The position numbers and the translations under genes were made by a program. 64,000 nucleotides of DNA. Origin: Novosphingobium sp. (GTDB lineage Bacteria > Pseudomonadota > Alphaproteobacteria > Sphingomonadales > Sphingomonadaceae). The notes beneath the pieces are model-generated. The model was not told where the DNA came from, made no database searches, and saw only the letters and a program-made list of their open reading frames with translations. Shown here in pieces: positions 26,374-35,095 of this stretch (positions within the stretch are counted from its first letter, which is position 1; every line of letters starts with the position of its first letter). The DNA lies in the NCBI RefSeq assembly GCF_030699305.1, contig NZ_JAUYNB010000021.1, positions 1 through 64,000 on the forward strand. The letters run 5' to 3'.

Positions 26374-27353
26374 TGGATTTCCGGTTTTCCGACGACCAGC
26401 TGACGCTGGCGACAAGCGTGCGCGATTACCTGTCGGGCACGCACGGCCCCGAAGTGCTGCGGCATCTGGACGAGGCCGGCCCGCGCGATCCGGCGATCTG
26501 GCAGGGGTTGGTCGATATGGGTCTGACCGGGCTGCTGGTGCCAGAAGCGCACGGCGGGCTGGGCATGGGGCTGATCGAAGCCGCGCTGATCGCGGCGGAA
26601 TGCGGGCGCGCCTGTCTGGCCGAACCGCTGGTCGATACCGCATTTGTTGGCGTGCCGTGGCTGCTCTCGCAAGGACAGACGGACGGCCTGGCCGATGTGG
26701 TGGCGGGCACGCGCAAGCTGGCCCCGGCGCACGCGATCAATCCGTGGGTGGCCGATGGGGACGGGGATGCGCTGGTCAGCGTTGATCCACTCAGAAAACT
26801 CACCGTTCGTGTCGAGCGAAGTCGAGACACGGCAGCGCAAGGCGTCTCGACTTCGCTCGACGCGAACGGCGCGGGGGATGACTATCTCCTCAACCTTGGC
26901 GCATTGATGAGTGCGGCGCAGCTGGTCGGGCTGGCCGATGCGATGCTGCATCAGGCGGTTGAGTACGCGAAGCTGCGCACCCAGTTCGGCCAGCCGATTG
27001 GCGCGTTTCAGGGGATCAAGCACCAGCTGGCGAGTTGCTCGGTTGCGATCGAGTTTGCCAAGCCGGTGGTCTGGCGCGCGGCGGCGGCGCTGCAGGACGG
27101 GCTGGCCAGCGCTGCTGCCCATGTCAGCCATGCCAAGCTGGCGGCAAGCGACGCGGCGATGCTGACCGCCGAAACCGCGATCCAGGTCCACGGCGCGATG
27201 GGTTACACCTATGAAGTGGACCTGCACTTCTGGATGAAGCGCAGCTGGGCACTGTGCGGCGCCTGGGGCGACCGCGCGTTCCATCTCAAACGGATTGACG
27301 ATGCCGTGCTGGGCGGCAGCTTGCCGATCGGCCCCGAACACACCTTTGCCTGA
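26373..27353 (+). CDS. Acyl-CoA dehydrogenase, small-type subunit, with in-frame repeat insertion
   Basis: 326 residues. The N-terminal helical domain (MDFRFSDDQLTLATSVRDYL ... EAHGGLGMGLIEAALIAAE) and C-terminal domain (YAKLRTQFGQPIGAFQGIKH, ETAIQVHGAMGYTYEVDLHF) are normal for beta-type steroid acyl-CoA dehydrogenases. Between them residues about 144-165 (VRVERSRDTAAQGVSTSLDA) are a translation of the dispersed palindrome at 26803-26868, where the middle beta domain should be. The gene stays open. It may work as a structural subunit or be impaired. Partner: the gene ending at 26373. Confidence 0.82.
   Translation: MDFRFSDDQLTLATSVRDYLSGTHGPEVLRHLDEAGPRDPAIWQGLVDMGLTGLLVPEAHGGLGMGLIEAALIAAECGRACLAEPLVDTAFVGVPWLLSQGQTDGLADVVAGTRKLAPAHAINPWVADGDGDALVSVDPLRKLTVRVERSRDTAAQGVSTSLDANGAGDDYLLNLGALMSAAQLVGLADAMLHQAVEYAKLRTQFGQPIGAFQGIKHQLASCSVAIEFAKPVVWRAAAALQDGLASAAAHVSHAKLAASDAAMLTAETAIQVHGAMGYTYEVDLHFWMKRSWALCGAWGDRAFHLKRIDDAVLGGSLPIGPEHTFA
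26803..26868. repeat. Dispersed palindrome, family A, copy 3, inside a gene
   Basis: CCGTTCGTGTCGAGCGAAGT plus CGAGACACG, a short spacer, then CGTCTCGACTTCGCTCGACG plus CGAACGG. Both arms are nearly perfect and keep the reading frame of the acyl-CoA dehydrogenase gene. Confidence 0.9.
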
Positions 27354-27361
27354 GGATCACC

Positions 27362-28513
27362 ATGGCTGAAGCATATATCATCGACGCTGTCCGCACGCCC
27401 ATCGGGCGCAAGAAGGGCAGTCTGGCCGGGGTTCATCCGGCGGACCTTGGCGCGCATCCAATCAAGGCGCTGGTGGAGCGCACCGGGATCGACGCCAATC
27501 TGGTGGACGACGTCGTCTGGGGTTGCTGCGACACCATTGGACCGCAAGCGGGCGACATTGGCCGCACCGTGTGGCTGGTCGCAGGCCTGCCGCAGCACGT
27601 TCCCGGCACCACGATTGACCGCCAGTGCGGATCGAGCCAGCAGGCCGTCCACTTCGCCGCGCAAGGGGTGATGAGCGGGACGCAGGATCTGGTCGTCGCG
27701 GGCGGCAGTCAGGCGATGAACGCGATTCCCATTTCGGCGGCAATGCTGGCAGCGGAGCCGTACGGCTTCTCCAACCCGTTCAACACCTCGCCCGGCTGGG
27801 TCGCGCGCTATGGCGACGGGATCCTCAACCAGATCAATTCGGCGGAAATGATCGCGGCAAAGTGGGGCCTGTCCCGCGCCGAGATGGAGGCGTTCGCGGT
27901 CGAATCCCATCAGCGCGCGCAGGCGGCCGCGGACAACGGCTGGTTCGCCAATGAAATTGCACCGATGGCCGAACTGGCAGCGGACGAAACCATTCGTCCG
28001 ACCACCTCGCTCGAAGGGCTGGCGGGCCTGCGCACCGTGCAGGAAGGCGGGATCATCACCGCCGGGATTTCCAGCCAGAACTGCGACGGGGCCGCCGCGA
28101 TGCTGGTCGCCAGCGAACGCGCGGTGAAGGAACACAACCTGAAGCCGCGCGCCCGCATCCACCACATATCTGTCCGCGCCGACGATCCGGTGTGGATGCT
28201 GACCGCGCCGATCCCGGCCACCGAATATGCGTTGAAGAAAGCGGGCATGACCGTTGCCGATATCGATCTGTTCGAATGCAACGAGGCGTTCGCATCCGTG
28301 CCGATGGCATGGATGAAGGAACTCGGCATTCCGCATGACAAGGTCAACATTCACGGCGGCGCGATTGCGCTGGGCCATCCGCTGGGCGCGACCGGCGCGC
28401 GGCTGATGACCACGCTGCTGAACGCGCTGGAACGCACCGGGGGGCGCTACGGCCTGCAGACCATGTGCGAAGGCGGCGGCCAGGCCAACGTCACGATTAT
28501 CGAGAGGCTGTAA
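27362..28513 (+). CDS. fadA6: Thiolase (FadA6-like)
   Basis: 383 residues. The active-site Cys is in DRQCGSSQQAVHFAAQG (about residue 88), the His in NIHGGAIALGHPLGATGA, and the second Cys in LQTMCEGGGQANVTIIERL. The whole length agrees with what I recall of mycobacterial FadA6 (Rv3556c), the thiolase that cleaves the C/D-ring-derived 3-oxoacyl-CoA late in HIP degradation. The stop overlaps the next start (TAATG). Confidence 0.9.
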   Translation: MAEAYIIDAVRTPIGRKKGSLAGVHPADLGAHPIKALVERTGIDANLVDDVVWGCCDTIGPQAGDIGRTVWLVAGLPQHVPGTTIDRQCGSSQQAVHFAAQGVMSGTQDLVVAGGSQAMNAIPISAAMLAAEPYGFSNPFNTSPGWVARYGDGILNQINSAEMIAAKWGLSRAEMEAFAVESHQRAQAAADNGWFANEIAPMAELAADETIRPTTSLEGLAGLRTVQEGGIITAGISSQNCDGAAAMLVASERAVKEHNLKPRARIHHISVRADDPVWMLTAPIPATEYALKKAGMTVADIDLFECNEAFASVPMAWMKELGIPHDKVNIHGGAIALGHPLGATGARLMTTLLNALERTGGRYGLQTMCEGGGQANVTIIERL

Positions 28514-29418
28514 TGGGTATTTGCGAAAACCGGACCGTCATCATCACCGGCGCCGCACGCGGGCTGGGCCGGGCCTATGCGCTGGCCTTCGCGGCTGAAG
28601 GCGCCAACGTGGTAGTCAACGACATCGGCACCTCGCTGAACGGCGAAGGGCGCGACACCAGCGCTGCCGACGGCGTGGTGGCCGAAATCGTCGCCGCTGG
28701 CGGTAAGGCCATCGCCAATTACGAAGACATCACCGACTGGGACGCCGCCAAGCGGATCGTCGATGCCGCCGTGGCTGCATTTGGTGACCTGCACGTGGTG
28801 GTCAATAACGCCGGGATCGTGCGCGACCGGATGTTCGTTTCCGCCACGCTGGAGGAATGGGACGCGACGATGCACGTCCACTTGCGCGGGCATTTCTGCC
28901 TGTCGCGCCACGCTGTGGACTATTGGCGCGCCAAGCAGAAGGCCGGGACCAATCCCGACGCGCGGATCATCAACACCTCGTCCGGTGCGGGGCTGCAAGG
29001 TTCGATTGCGCAGGCCGCCTATTCGACCGCCAAGGGCGGGATTGCTTCGCTCACGCTGGTGCAGGCGGCGGAACTGGGGCGTTACGGCATCACCGCCAAT
29101 GCGCTCGCCCCGTCGGCCCGCACCCGCATGACCGAGCAGGCCTTTGCCGACAAGATGGCGACCGAAGGCCAGACGTTCGACGTGATGGACCCGGCCAACA
29201 TCGCGCCGACCGTCGTGTGGCTGGGCAGCGGTGAAAGCGCCGACGTGACCGGCTGCGTCTTCGAACTCGAAGGCGGCAAGATCATGCTGGAAGACGGCTG
29301 GCGCGAAGGTCCGGTGGTGGACAAGGGCGCGCAGTGGGCACCGGCCGAAGTCGGCGCGGCGGTCGAACAACTGATCGCCGCCCGCGTGGCTCCACGCAAG
29401 GTCTGGGGGACCGCCTGA
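28513..29418 (+). CDS. SDR-family dehydrogenase (Rv3548c-like)
   Basis: 301 residues, with the extended form of SDR found in peroxisomal multifunctional enzyme type 2-like hydroxyacyl-CoA dehydrogenases: TGAARGLGRAYALAFAAEGA, VVNDIGTSLNGEGRD, NNAGIVRDRMF, NTSSGAGLQGS ... AYSTAKGGI. These features suggest oxidation of a 3-hydroxyacyl-CoA. The position next to fadA6 fits the step before thiolysis. It starts on the fadA6 stop codon and ends 1 bp before the next acyl-CoA dehydrogenase. Confidence 0.82.
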   Translation: MGICENRTVIITGAARGLGRAYALAFAAEGANVVVNDIGTSLNGEGRDTSAADGVVAEIVAAGGKAIANYEDITDWDAAKRIVDAAVAAFGDLHVVVNNAGIVRDRMFVSATLEEWDATMHVHLRGHFCLSRHAVDYWRAKQKAGTNPDARIINTSSGAGLQGSIAQAAYSTAKGGIASLTLVQAAELGRYGITANALAPSARTRMTEQAFADKMATEGQTFDVMDPANIAPTVVWLGSGESADVTGCVFELEGGKIMLEDGWREGPVVDKGAQWAPAEVGAAVEQLIAARVAPRKVWGTA

Positions 29419-29419
29419 C

Positions 29420-30478
29420 ATGGAATTCGCATTTACCGACGAACAGGCGATGATCGCGGAAACCGCACGCGCCTTTTTCACTGAAAACGCCACCTCCGAA
29501 CGCACCCGCAAGGCGATGGCGGCAGACGGGATCGACCACGCACTGTGGACGGCGTTCTGTCAGGAACTGGGCCTGTCGGGCATCGGCATTCCCGAAAACG
29601 CTGGCGGCGCCGGGCTGGGGTTGGTCGAGCTGGCGATCATTGCCGAAGCGGCGGGCGCGCAAGTTGCCGCGCTGCCGATGCTGGGCTCGCTCGCCATGGC
29701 GGCGCAGGCGATTGCCGCTGGCGGCAGCGCCGAACAGCAGGCCGAATGGCTTCCCCGGCTGCTGTCGGGCGAGGTGATCGCGGGCTATGTCCACGATGCC
29801 GCGCTGACGGCGGATGGCAATGCGCTGACCGGCGCGGACCAGTTCGTGGCGCATGGCGCAGCGGCGCAGGTGTTCGTCGTCACCAGCAACACGGGCGCTT
29901 GGATTATCCCCGCCGATGCGGCCGGTGTGACCGTCACCGCCTGCACCACGATGGACCAGACCCGGCCCTATGCGCGCGTTGCGCTGTCCGGCGCGGCGGC
30001 AGCACCTTTGGCGGACGCCGCCAGCGCAATCGCGGCGGCGCACCGCGCGGGCTTTGTCACGGTTGCCGCCGAGGCATTGGGCGGGGCGCAGGCTGCGCTC
30101 GACCGCACGGTGGGCTACGCAAAGGAGCGCGTCCAGTTCGGCCGCGTGATCGGGTCGTTCCAGGCCTACAAGCACCGCCTGGCCGACATGATGATCGAAA
30201 TCGAACAGGCTCGCTCTGCTGTCTATTGGGCGGCTTGCGCGGTCGACGAAGGCTCGGACGAGGCGGAGCTGGCGGTCCATTCCGCGAAGAGCTTTGCTGC
30301 CGACACCTACTTCATGTGCGCGGGCAACATGATCCAGCTGCACGGTGGGATCGGCTTTACCTGGGAACACGACGCCCACCTCTATTTCAAACGCGCCCGC
30401 GCGCTCCAGTCGATGCTGGGGAGCGGGAACTGGCACCGCGAACGGATTGCCAGCATGATCCTGGGAGACGCGGCATGA
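29420..30478 (+). CDS. Acyl-CoA dehydrogenase, small-type subunit
   Basis: 352 residues. It has the N-terminal MEFAFTDEQAMIAETARAFF, a divergent middle domain lacking the usual SEPGAGSD motif, and the C-terminal KERVQFGRVIGSFQAYKHRL and GNMIQLHGGIGFTWEHDAHL. This profile suits a beta-type subunit of a heteromeric steroid acyl-CoA dehydrogenase. It overlaps the fadE30-like gene by 4 bp, which supplies the complete large-type partner. Confidence 0.84.
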   Translation: MEFAFTDEQAMIAETARAFFTENATSERTRKAMAADGIDHALWTAFCQELGLSGIGIPENAGGAGLGLVELAIIAEAAGAQVAALPMLGSLAMAAQAIAAGGSAEQQAEWLPRLLSGEVIAGYVHDAALTADGNALTGADQFVAHGAAAQVFVVTSNTGAWIIPADAAGVTVTACTTMDQTRPYARVALSGAAAAPLADAASAIAAAHRAGFVTVAAEALGGAQAALDRTVGYAKERVQFGRVIGSFQAYKHRLADMMIEIEQARSAVYWAACAVDEGSDEAELAVHSAKSFAADTYFMCAGNMIQLHGGIGFTWEHDAHLYFKRARALQSMLGSGNWHRERIASMILGDAA

Positions 30479-31665
30479 AGCTGGGCTTTTCACGCGCGGA
30501 CGAGCTGTTCCGGGCCGAATGCGCCGACTGGCTGAACGGCCAGATGGCGGGCGAGTTCAGGGACATCAAGGGCATCACCAAGCTGACCGCCAGTCCCGAA
30601 CGCCGCAAGGAATGGGAACAGCAGCTGGCCGCGCACAAGTGGTCGTGCATCGGCTGGCCTGAGGAATGGGGCGGCCGCAATGCCAGCCTGGCCCATCAGG
30701 TGATCTTTGCCGAGGAATACGCCCGCGCCGGGGTTCCGGGCCGGGTCAACCACATTGGCATCGAGCTGGCCGGGCCGACCATTCTGGCGTTTGGCACCGA
30801 CGCGCAGAAGCAGCGCTTCCTGCCCGATATCGCGGCGGGCAAGACGATTTTCTGTCAGGGCTTTTCCGAACCCGGCGCCGGGTCCGACCTGGCCTCGGTC
30901 CGCACCAAGGCGCGGCTTGAGGTGGTGAGTGGCCAAGAGGAATGGATCGTTAACGGCCAGAAGATCTGGACCAGTCTGGCGCATATTTCCGACTGGATTT
31001 TCGTTGTTTCCCGCAGCGAGGAGGGTTCGAAGGGGCCGAAGGGCCTGACCTTCCTGATGATGGAAATCGACCAGCCGGGGATCGAGATCCGCGGGATCAC
31101 GCAGATCAACGGCGATGCCGAATTCAACGAAACCTTCTTCACCGACGCGCGCTGCCCGGCGGACAGCCTGATTGGCGCGCCGGGTGAGGGGTGGAAGATC
31201 GCGATGGGCCTGCTGGCGTTCGAACGCGGCGTCTCGACGCTCGGCCAGCAGATGGGCTTCCGCAACGAACTGGATGAGATTATCGCTGCGGCGAAGGCCA
31301 ATGGCGCGGCCAGCGACCCGCTGATCCGGCAGCGCATTGCGAAGGCCGAAATCGGCCTCAACCTGATGCGCTATGGTGCCCTCAGGATGCTGTCGCAGAC
31401 CGATCATTCGAAGATCGACGGGGCGGCGCTGACCTACAAGATCCAGTGGGCCAGCTGGCGGCGCGCCTTGGGCGAACTGGCAATGGACGTGCTGGGGCAG
31501 GCCGGGGAAGTGGCCGATGGCGCAGAGTATGAATGGGACACGCTGCCCAACCTGTTCCTCTACAGCCGCGCCGACACGATTTACGGCGGGACCAACCAGA
31601 TTCAGCGCAACCTGATTGCCGAACGCGGGCTGGGTATGCCGCGCGAACCCAGAGGAGACGTCTGA
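30475..31665 (+). CDS. fadE30: Acyl-CoA dehydrogenase (FadE30-like)
   Basis: 396 residues. GWPEEWGGRNASLAHQVIFA, FSEPGAGSDLASV, WTSLAHISDWIFVVSR, AFERGVSTLGQQ and SRADTIYGGTNQIQRNLIAE coincide with what I recall of mycobacterial FadE30 (Rv3560c). FadE30 desaturates the propionyl side chain of the HIP-derived CoA thioester, the first beta-oxidation step after FadD3. It overlaps the preceding small subunit gene by 4 bp and the ipdF start by one base. Confidence 0.88.
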   Translation: MKLGFSRADELFRAECADWLNGQMAGEFRDIKGITKLTASPERRKEWEQQLAAHKWSCIGWPEEWGGRNASLAHQVIFAEEYARAGVPGRVNHIGIELAGPTILAFGTDAQKQRFLPDIAAGKTIFCQGFSEPGAGSDLASVRTKARLEVVSGQEEWIVNGQKIWTSLAHISDWIFVVSRSEEGSKGPKGLTFLMMEIDQPGIEIRGITQINGDAEFNETFFTDARCPADSLIGAPGEGWKIAMGLLAFERGVSTLGQQMGFRNELDEIIAAAKANGAASDPLIRQRIAKAEIGLNLMRYGALRMLSQTDHSKIDGAALTYKIQWASWRRALGELAMDVLGQAGEVADGAEYEWDTLPNLFLYSRADTIYGGTNQIQRNLIAERGLGMPREPRGDV

Positions 31666-32447
31666 TGGCCGCCCCGATCCCGGCTTATCCGCAGGGCCGC
31701 AATCTGCTGACCGGCAAGACCGTGGTGGTGACCGCCGCTGCCGGCACCGGCATTGGCTTTTCCGCCGCCAAACGCGCGGTGGAAGAAGGTGCGACCGTCT
31801 TGATGAGCGATTTTCACGAACGCCGTCTGGGCGAAGCGGCGGACCGGATCGCGGCTGAATGCGGCCAGCGTCCCGCGACGGTCGTGTGCGATGTGACCAG
31901 TCAGGATCAGGTCGACGCGCTCCATGCCGGTGCGCTGGCGCAGCTGGGCCATGTCGATGTGCTGATCAACAACGCGGGCCTTGGCGGCGAAGTCGATGTG
32001 GTCGACATGACCGACGATCAGTGGTTCCGCGTGCTCGACGTCACGCTCAACAGCGTGTTCCGGATGAGCCGTGCGTTCCTGCCCGCGATGTATCAGCGCA
32101 AGTCCGGCGTGGTGGTCAACAACGCCTCCGTGCTGGGCTGGCGCGCGCAAAAGGGGCAGGCGCATTATGCCGCTGCCAAGGCTGGCGTGATGGCCTTTAC
32201 CCGCTGTTCGGCGGTCGAGGCGGCAGAACACAACGTGCGGATCAACGCGGTTGCCCCGTCGATTGCGATGCACGCGTTTCTGGCCAAGGTGACGACCGAC
32301 GATCTGCTGGCCGAACTGTCGGCCAAGGAGGCCTTCGGGCGGCCTGCCGAAGTCTGGGAAGTCGCCAATGTGATGCTGTTCCTTGCGTCAGACCTGTCGT
32401 CCTACATGACCGGCGAAGTGCTGTCGGTTTCCAGCCAGCGGGCCTGA
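31665..32447 (+). CDS. ipdF: SDR-family HIP-CoA-pathway dehydrogenase (IpdF-like)
   Basis: 260 residues. TAAAGTGIGFSAAKRAVEEG replaces the usual TGxxxGIG with an extra residue. Then come DFHERRLGEAADRI, NNAGLGGEVDVVDMTDDQWF, and NNASVLGWRAQKGQAHYAAA with the catalytic Tyr-x3-Lys. These features match Rv3559c (IpdF), which acts on the C5 oxygen function of the HIP-derived CoA ester. It sits directly after fadE30, the same adjacency as in Mycobacterium. Confidence 0.85.
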   Translation: MAAPIPAYPQGRNLLTGKTVVVTAAAGTGIGFSAAKRAVEEGATVLMSDFHERRLGEAADRIAAECGQRPATVVCDVTSQDQVDALHAGALAQLGHVDVLINNAGLGGEVDVVDMTDDQWFRVLDVTLNSVFRMSRAFLPAMYQRKSGVVVNNASVLGWRAQKGQAHYAAAKAGVMAFTRCSAVEAAEHNVRINAVAPSIAMHAFLAKVTTDDLLAELSAKEAFGRPAEVWEVANVMLFLASDLSSYMTGEVLSVSSQRA

Positions 32448-32449
32448 CC

Positions 32450-32911
32450 ATGACCAAGATCTTTGCTTCCCCCCGCGACCTGATCGGGCAAGAGGGCACG
32501 GCCCTTGGGGCCACGGAGTGGCTCACCATTGAGCAGGACCGGGTCAACGGCTTTGCCGAAGTGACCGGCGATCACCAGTGGATCCACGTTGACGTTGACC
32601 GCGCCAAGGATGGCCCGTTCGGCGGCACCATCGCCCACGGCTACCTGACCATGAGCCTGGTCAATTTCTTCCTGCCCGACCTGATCGAAGTGCGTGGGTT
32701 CTCCCACGCGGTGAACGTCGGCGCGGATCGGTTGCGGTTCCTCAGCCCGGTCAAGGTCGGCAGCCGCATTCGCGGAGTGGGCGAGATCGTGAGCGTCGAG
32801 GAAGTGAAGGGTGCGATCCAGTCGGTCGTGCGCGTCACCGTGGAGATCGAGGGCGGTGATAAGCCGGCCTGCGTGGTCGACACCATCAGCCGCTATTTTC
32901 CGGAAGGATGA
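32450..32911 (+). CDS. MaoC-like (R)-specific enoyl-CoA hydratase
   Basis: 153 residues in a single hot-dog domain. The hydratase-2 motif is present as GDHQWIHVDVDRAKDGPFGG then IAHGYLTMSL, carrying the catalytic Asp and His. It starts 2 bp after the ipdF stop and overlaps the ketosteroid isomerase gene by 4 bp. It probably hydrates the enoyl-CoA formed by FadE30 or another dehydrogenase in the operon. Confidence 0.87.
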   Translation: MTKIFASPRDLIGQEGTALGATEWLTIEQDRVNGFAEVTGDHQWIHVDVDRAKDGPFGGTIAHGYLTMSLVNFFLPDLIEVRGFSHAVNVGADRLRFLSPVKVGSRIRGVGEIVSVEEVKGAIQSVVRVTVEIEGGDKPACVVDTISRYFPEG

Positions 32912-33288
32912 CCATGCCAACACCTGAACAGATGGAAGCCGCCGTCCACGCCTATGTCGCCGCCTTTGCGGCGGGCGATCCGGAACAGGCCGTGGCGATC
33001 TTTGCCGAAGATGCCGTGGTCGAGGACCCGATCGGCACCCCGCCGAAAGTGGGGCGGGCGGCGATCCGCGAATTTTATCAGGCCTCGATGGCGACCGGCG
33101 CGAAGCTCGTGCTGGATGGGCCAGTGCGCGTGGCAACCGATCACGCCGCTTTTGCGTTCCACGTGCTGCTGCACTTCGATGGCAAGGACATGGAAATCCA
33201 CGTGATCGATACTTTCGCCTTCGACGGGAACGGCAAGGTCAGGGAAATGAAGGCCTATTTCGGTCCCGGCAACATGATTGCCGGTTGA
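32908..33288 (+). CDS. ksi: Delta5-3-ketosteroid isomerase
   Basis: 126 residues (an alternative ATG at 32914 would shorten it by 2). Counting from 32908, the three catalytic residues of bacterial KSI are in place: Tyr16 (AVHAYVAAF), Asp40 (VEDPIGTPP, the general base) and Asp101 (HVIDTFAFDG). The length and the FYQASMATGAKLVLDGPVRV segment also agree with the Comamonas/Pseudomonas enzymes. It should move the 5,6 double bond of 3-keto-5-ene steroids to the 4,5 position. A true KSI in the middle of a ring C/D operon is informative about the substrates. Confidence 0.88.
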   Translation: MTMPTPEQMEAAVHAYVAAFAAGDPEQAVAIFAEDAVVEDPIGTPPKVGRAAIREFYQASMATGAKLVLDGPVRVATDHAAFAFHVLLHFDGKDMEIHVIDTFAFDGNGKVREMKAYFGPGNMIAG

Positions 33289-33305
33289 GGACAAGGACCC
33301 AGACC

Positions 33306-33509
33306 ATGCGCGACGCCGCCATCGCTTCCGCCGCCCGCACCGCCATTGGCAAAGCCTGTCGCGGGGCGTTCAACGATACCGAGGGGCGCGTGCTGTCGGT
33401 GCATGTCATCGATGCCGCGCTGGACCGCGCCGGGATCGATCCGGCCCGCGTGGATGATGTCTATCCGGGCGGCGGCATCGGCGCGGCCGGTCTGTTCGAG
33501 GTCGCCTGA
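33306..33509 (+). pseudogene. Internally deleted thiolase gene (start fused in frame to end)
   Basis: 67 codons. Residues 1-55 (MRDAAIASAARTAIGKACRG ... DRAGIDPARVDDVYPG) are a normal thiolase N-terminus, close to FadA5-type enzymes. The last dozen residues (GGIGAAGLFEVA) are the normal thiolase C-terminus that follows the second catalytic Cys. About 320 codons containing both cysteines and the His are absent. The join is in frame at a GGC-rich stretch. Start, ribosome site and the TGATG coupling to fadD3 are kept. It cannot be an active thiolase. Confidence 0.85.
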
Positions 33510-35044
33510 TGCTCAGTCCGCTGCCCGCCACGATCCCTCACGCTGCCGAGGCCGCCGCGCGGACCTGGCCCGATGCTCCGGCGGTGATTGAGGGCGCGGT
33601 GACCTGGACCTTTGCCGAGCTGTGGGGCCGGTCGCGCGCCGGGGCCTCTGCGCTGCTGGCGCGCGGGGTCGGTCCGGGGGACCGGGTGGCGATCTGGGCG
33701 CCGAACCGCCGCGAATGGATCGTCGCGGCGCTGGCGGCGATGAGCGTTGGCGCGGCGGTGGTCACGCTCAACACCCGCCTGAAAGGGCGCGAGGCGGGGG
33801 ACATCCTGCGCCGTACCCAGGCGCGGCTGCTGTTCACCGTGAACGACTTTCTGGGGATCGATTACCGCACGCTGCTGGCGGATGAGGATCTGCCGGACTT
33901 GCGCGAAACGGTGATGCTGGACGGCGAGTTTGACGCGTTCCTGACCAGCGGCAAAGGCGCGTCCGATCCGGCGGTGGATGCGGCGTTGGCGGCAATCGAT
34001 GCCGACACGATCAGCGATATCCTGTTCACCAGCGGCACCACCGGCAGCCCCAAGGGCGTGCTGATGACGCACGGCCGCGTCCTGCCGCAATGCGCGGTGT
34101 GGATCGGCAACACGGGGCTGGCATTTGGCGAACGCTACCTGATCGCCAATCCGTTTTTCCATTCGTTCGGGCTGAAAGTGGGCTGGGTGGCCTGCCTGTT
34201 GTCCGGCGCGGTCGCGGTGCCGATGGCGCAGTTCGATGTGCATCAGGCGATTGACCTGATCGAGCGGGAGAAGATCAACTTCTTTCCCGGACCGCCCACG
34301 GTTTTCCAGATGCTGCTGAGCGAGCTGGAAAAGGCCGCGTTCGATACCGCGTCGCTGCGCGGCGGGACGACCGGCGCGGCGACGGTTCCGCCGGTGCTGG
34401 TCGAACGCATCCGCAGCGAACTGGGCATCCGCGACATCATCACCGCCTATGGCATGACCGAATGCGTCAACATCACCGGCTGCCGCCCCGGCGACCCGGT
34501 GGACCTGATCGCGCAGACTTGCGGCGCGGCGATTCCCGGCAACGAAGTGATCATTGCCGATGCGGCGGGCGATGAAGTGCCGCGCGGCGAGACCGGCGAG
34601 ATTCTGGTGCGCGGGCAGGGGGTGATGCTGGGCTACCTCGATGATCCCGAAGCCACGGCCGAGGCGATCGACGCCGACGGCTGGCTGCACACCGGCGATG
34701 TCGGGACGATGGACGAGGCTGGCTATGTGCGGATCACCGACCGCATGAAGGACCTCTATATTTCGGGCGGCTTCAACGTCTATCCGGCGGAAGTTGAAAA
34801 GCTGCTGGCAGTTCATCCGGCCATTGCGATGGTTGCCGTGGTGGGCGTGGCGGACGAGCGGATGGGCGAAGTCGGCAAGGCCTATGTCGTACAGCGCCCC
34901 GGCGCGCGTGTGACCGAGGCCGAACTAATCGGGTGGAGCCGCGAGAACATGGCCAACTACAAGGTGCCGCGCAGCTTTGTGCTGGTCGACGACCTGCCCC
35001 GCAACGCCAGCGGCAAAGTGCTGAAAACCGAACTGCGCGGATAG
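33509..35044 (+). CDS. fadD3: HIP-CoA ligase (FadD3-like)
   Basis: 511 residues of AMP-forming ligase fold. The P-loop is LFTSGTTGSPKGVLMTH (about 172-188), TAYGMTECVNITG follows, then the hinge DGWLHTGDVGTMDEAGYVRI and the catalytic Lys in PRNASGKVLKTELRG. IANPFFHSFGLKVGWVACLL, FFPGPPTVFQMLL and ISGGFNVYPAEVEKLLAVHP agree with what I recall of mycobacterial FadD3 (Rv3561). It activates HIP to HIP-CoA and so starts ring C/D catabolism. It is the last gene of the 16-kb operon. Confidence 0.9.
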   Translation: MLSPLPATIPHAAEAAARTWPDAPAVIEGAVTWTFAELWGRSRAGASALLARGVGPGDRVAIWAPNRREWIVAALAAMSVGAAVVTLNTRLKGREAGDILRRTQARLLFTVNDFLGIDYRTLLADEDLPDLRETVMLDGEFDAFLTSGKGASDPAVDAALAAIDADTISDILFTSGTTGSPKGVLMTHGRVLPQCAVWIGNTGLAFGERYLIANPFFHSFGLKVGWVACLLSGAVAVPMAQFDVHQAIDLIEREKINFFPGPPTVFQMLLSELEKAAFDTASLRGGTTGAATVPPVLVERIRSELGIRDIITAYGMTECVNITGCRPGDPVDLIAQTCGAAIPGNEVIIADAAGDEVPRGETGEILVRGQGVMLGYLDDPEATAEAIDADGWLHTGDVGTMDEAGYVRITDRMKDLYISGGFNVYPAEVEKLLAVHPAIAMVAVVGVADERMGEVGKAYVVQRPGARVTEAELIGWSRENMANYKVPRSFVLVDDLPRNASGKVLKTELRG

Positions 35045-35095
35045 GGCGCGTTTAGTCGCGGACGTGGTGTTGGCGCTTGGGGTTGGAGGCCGCGC

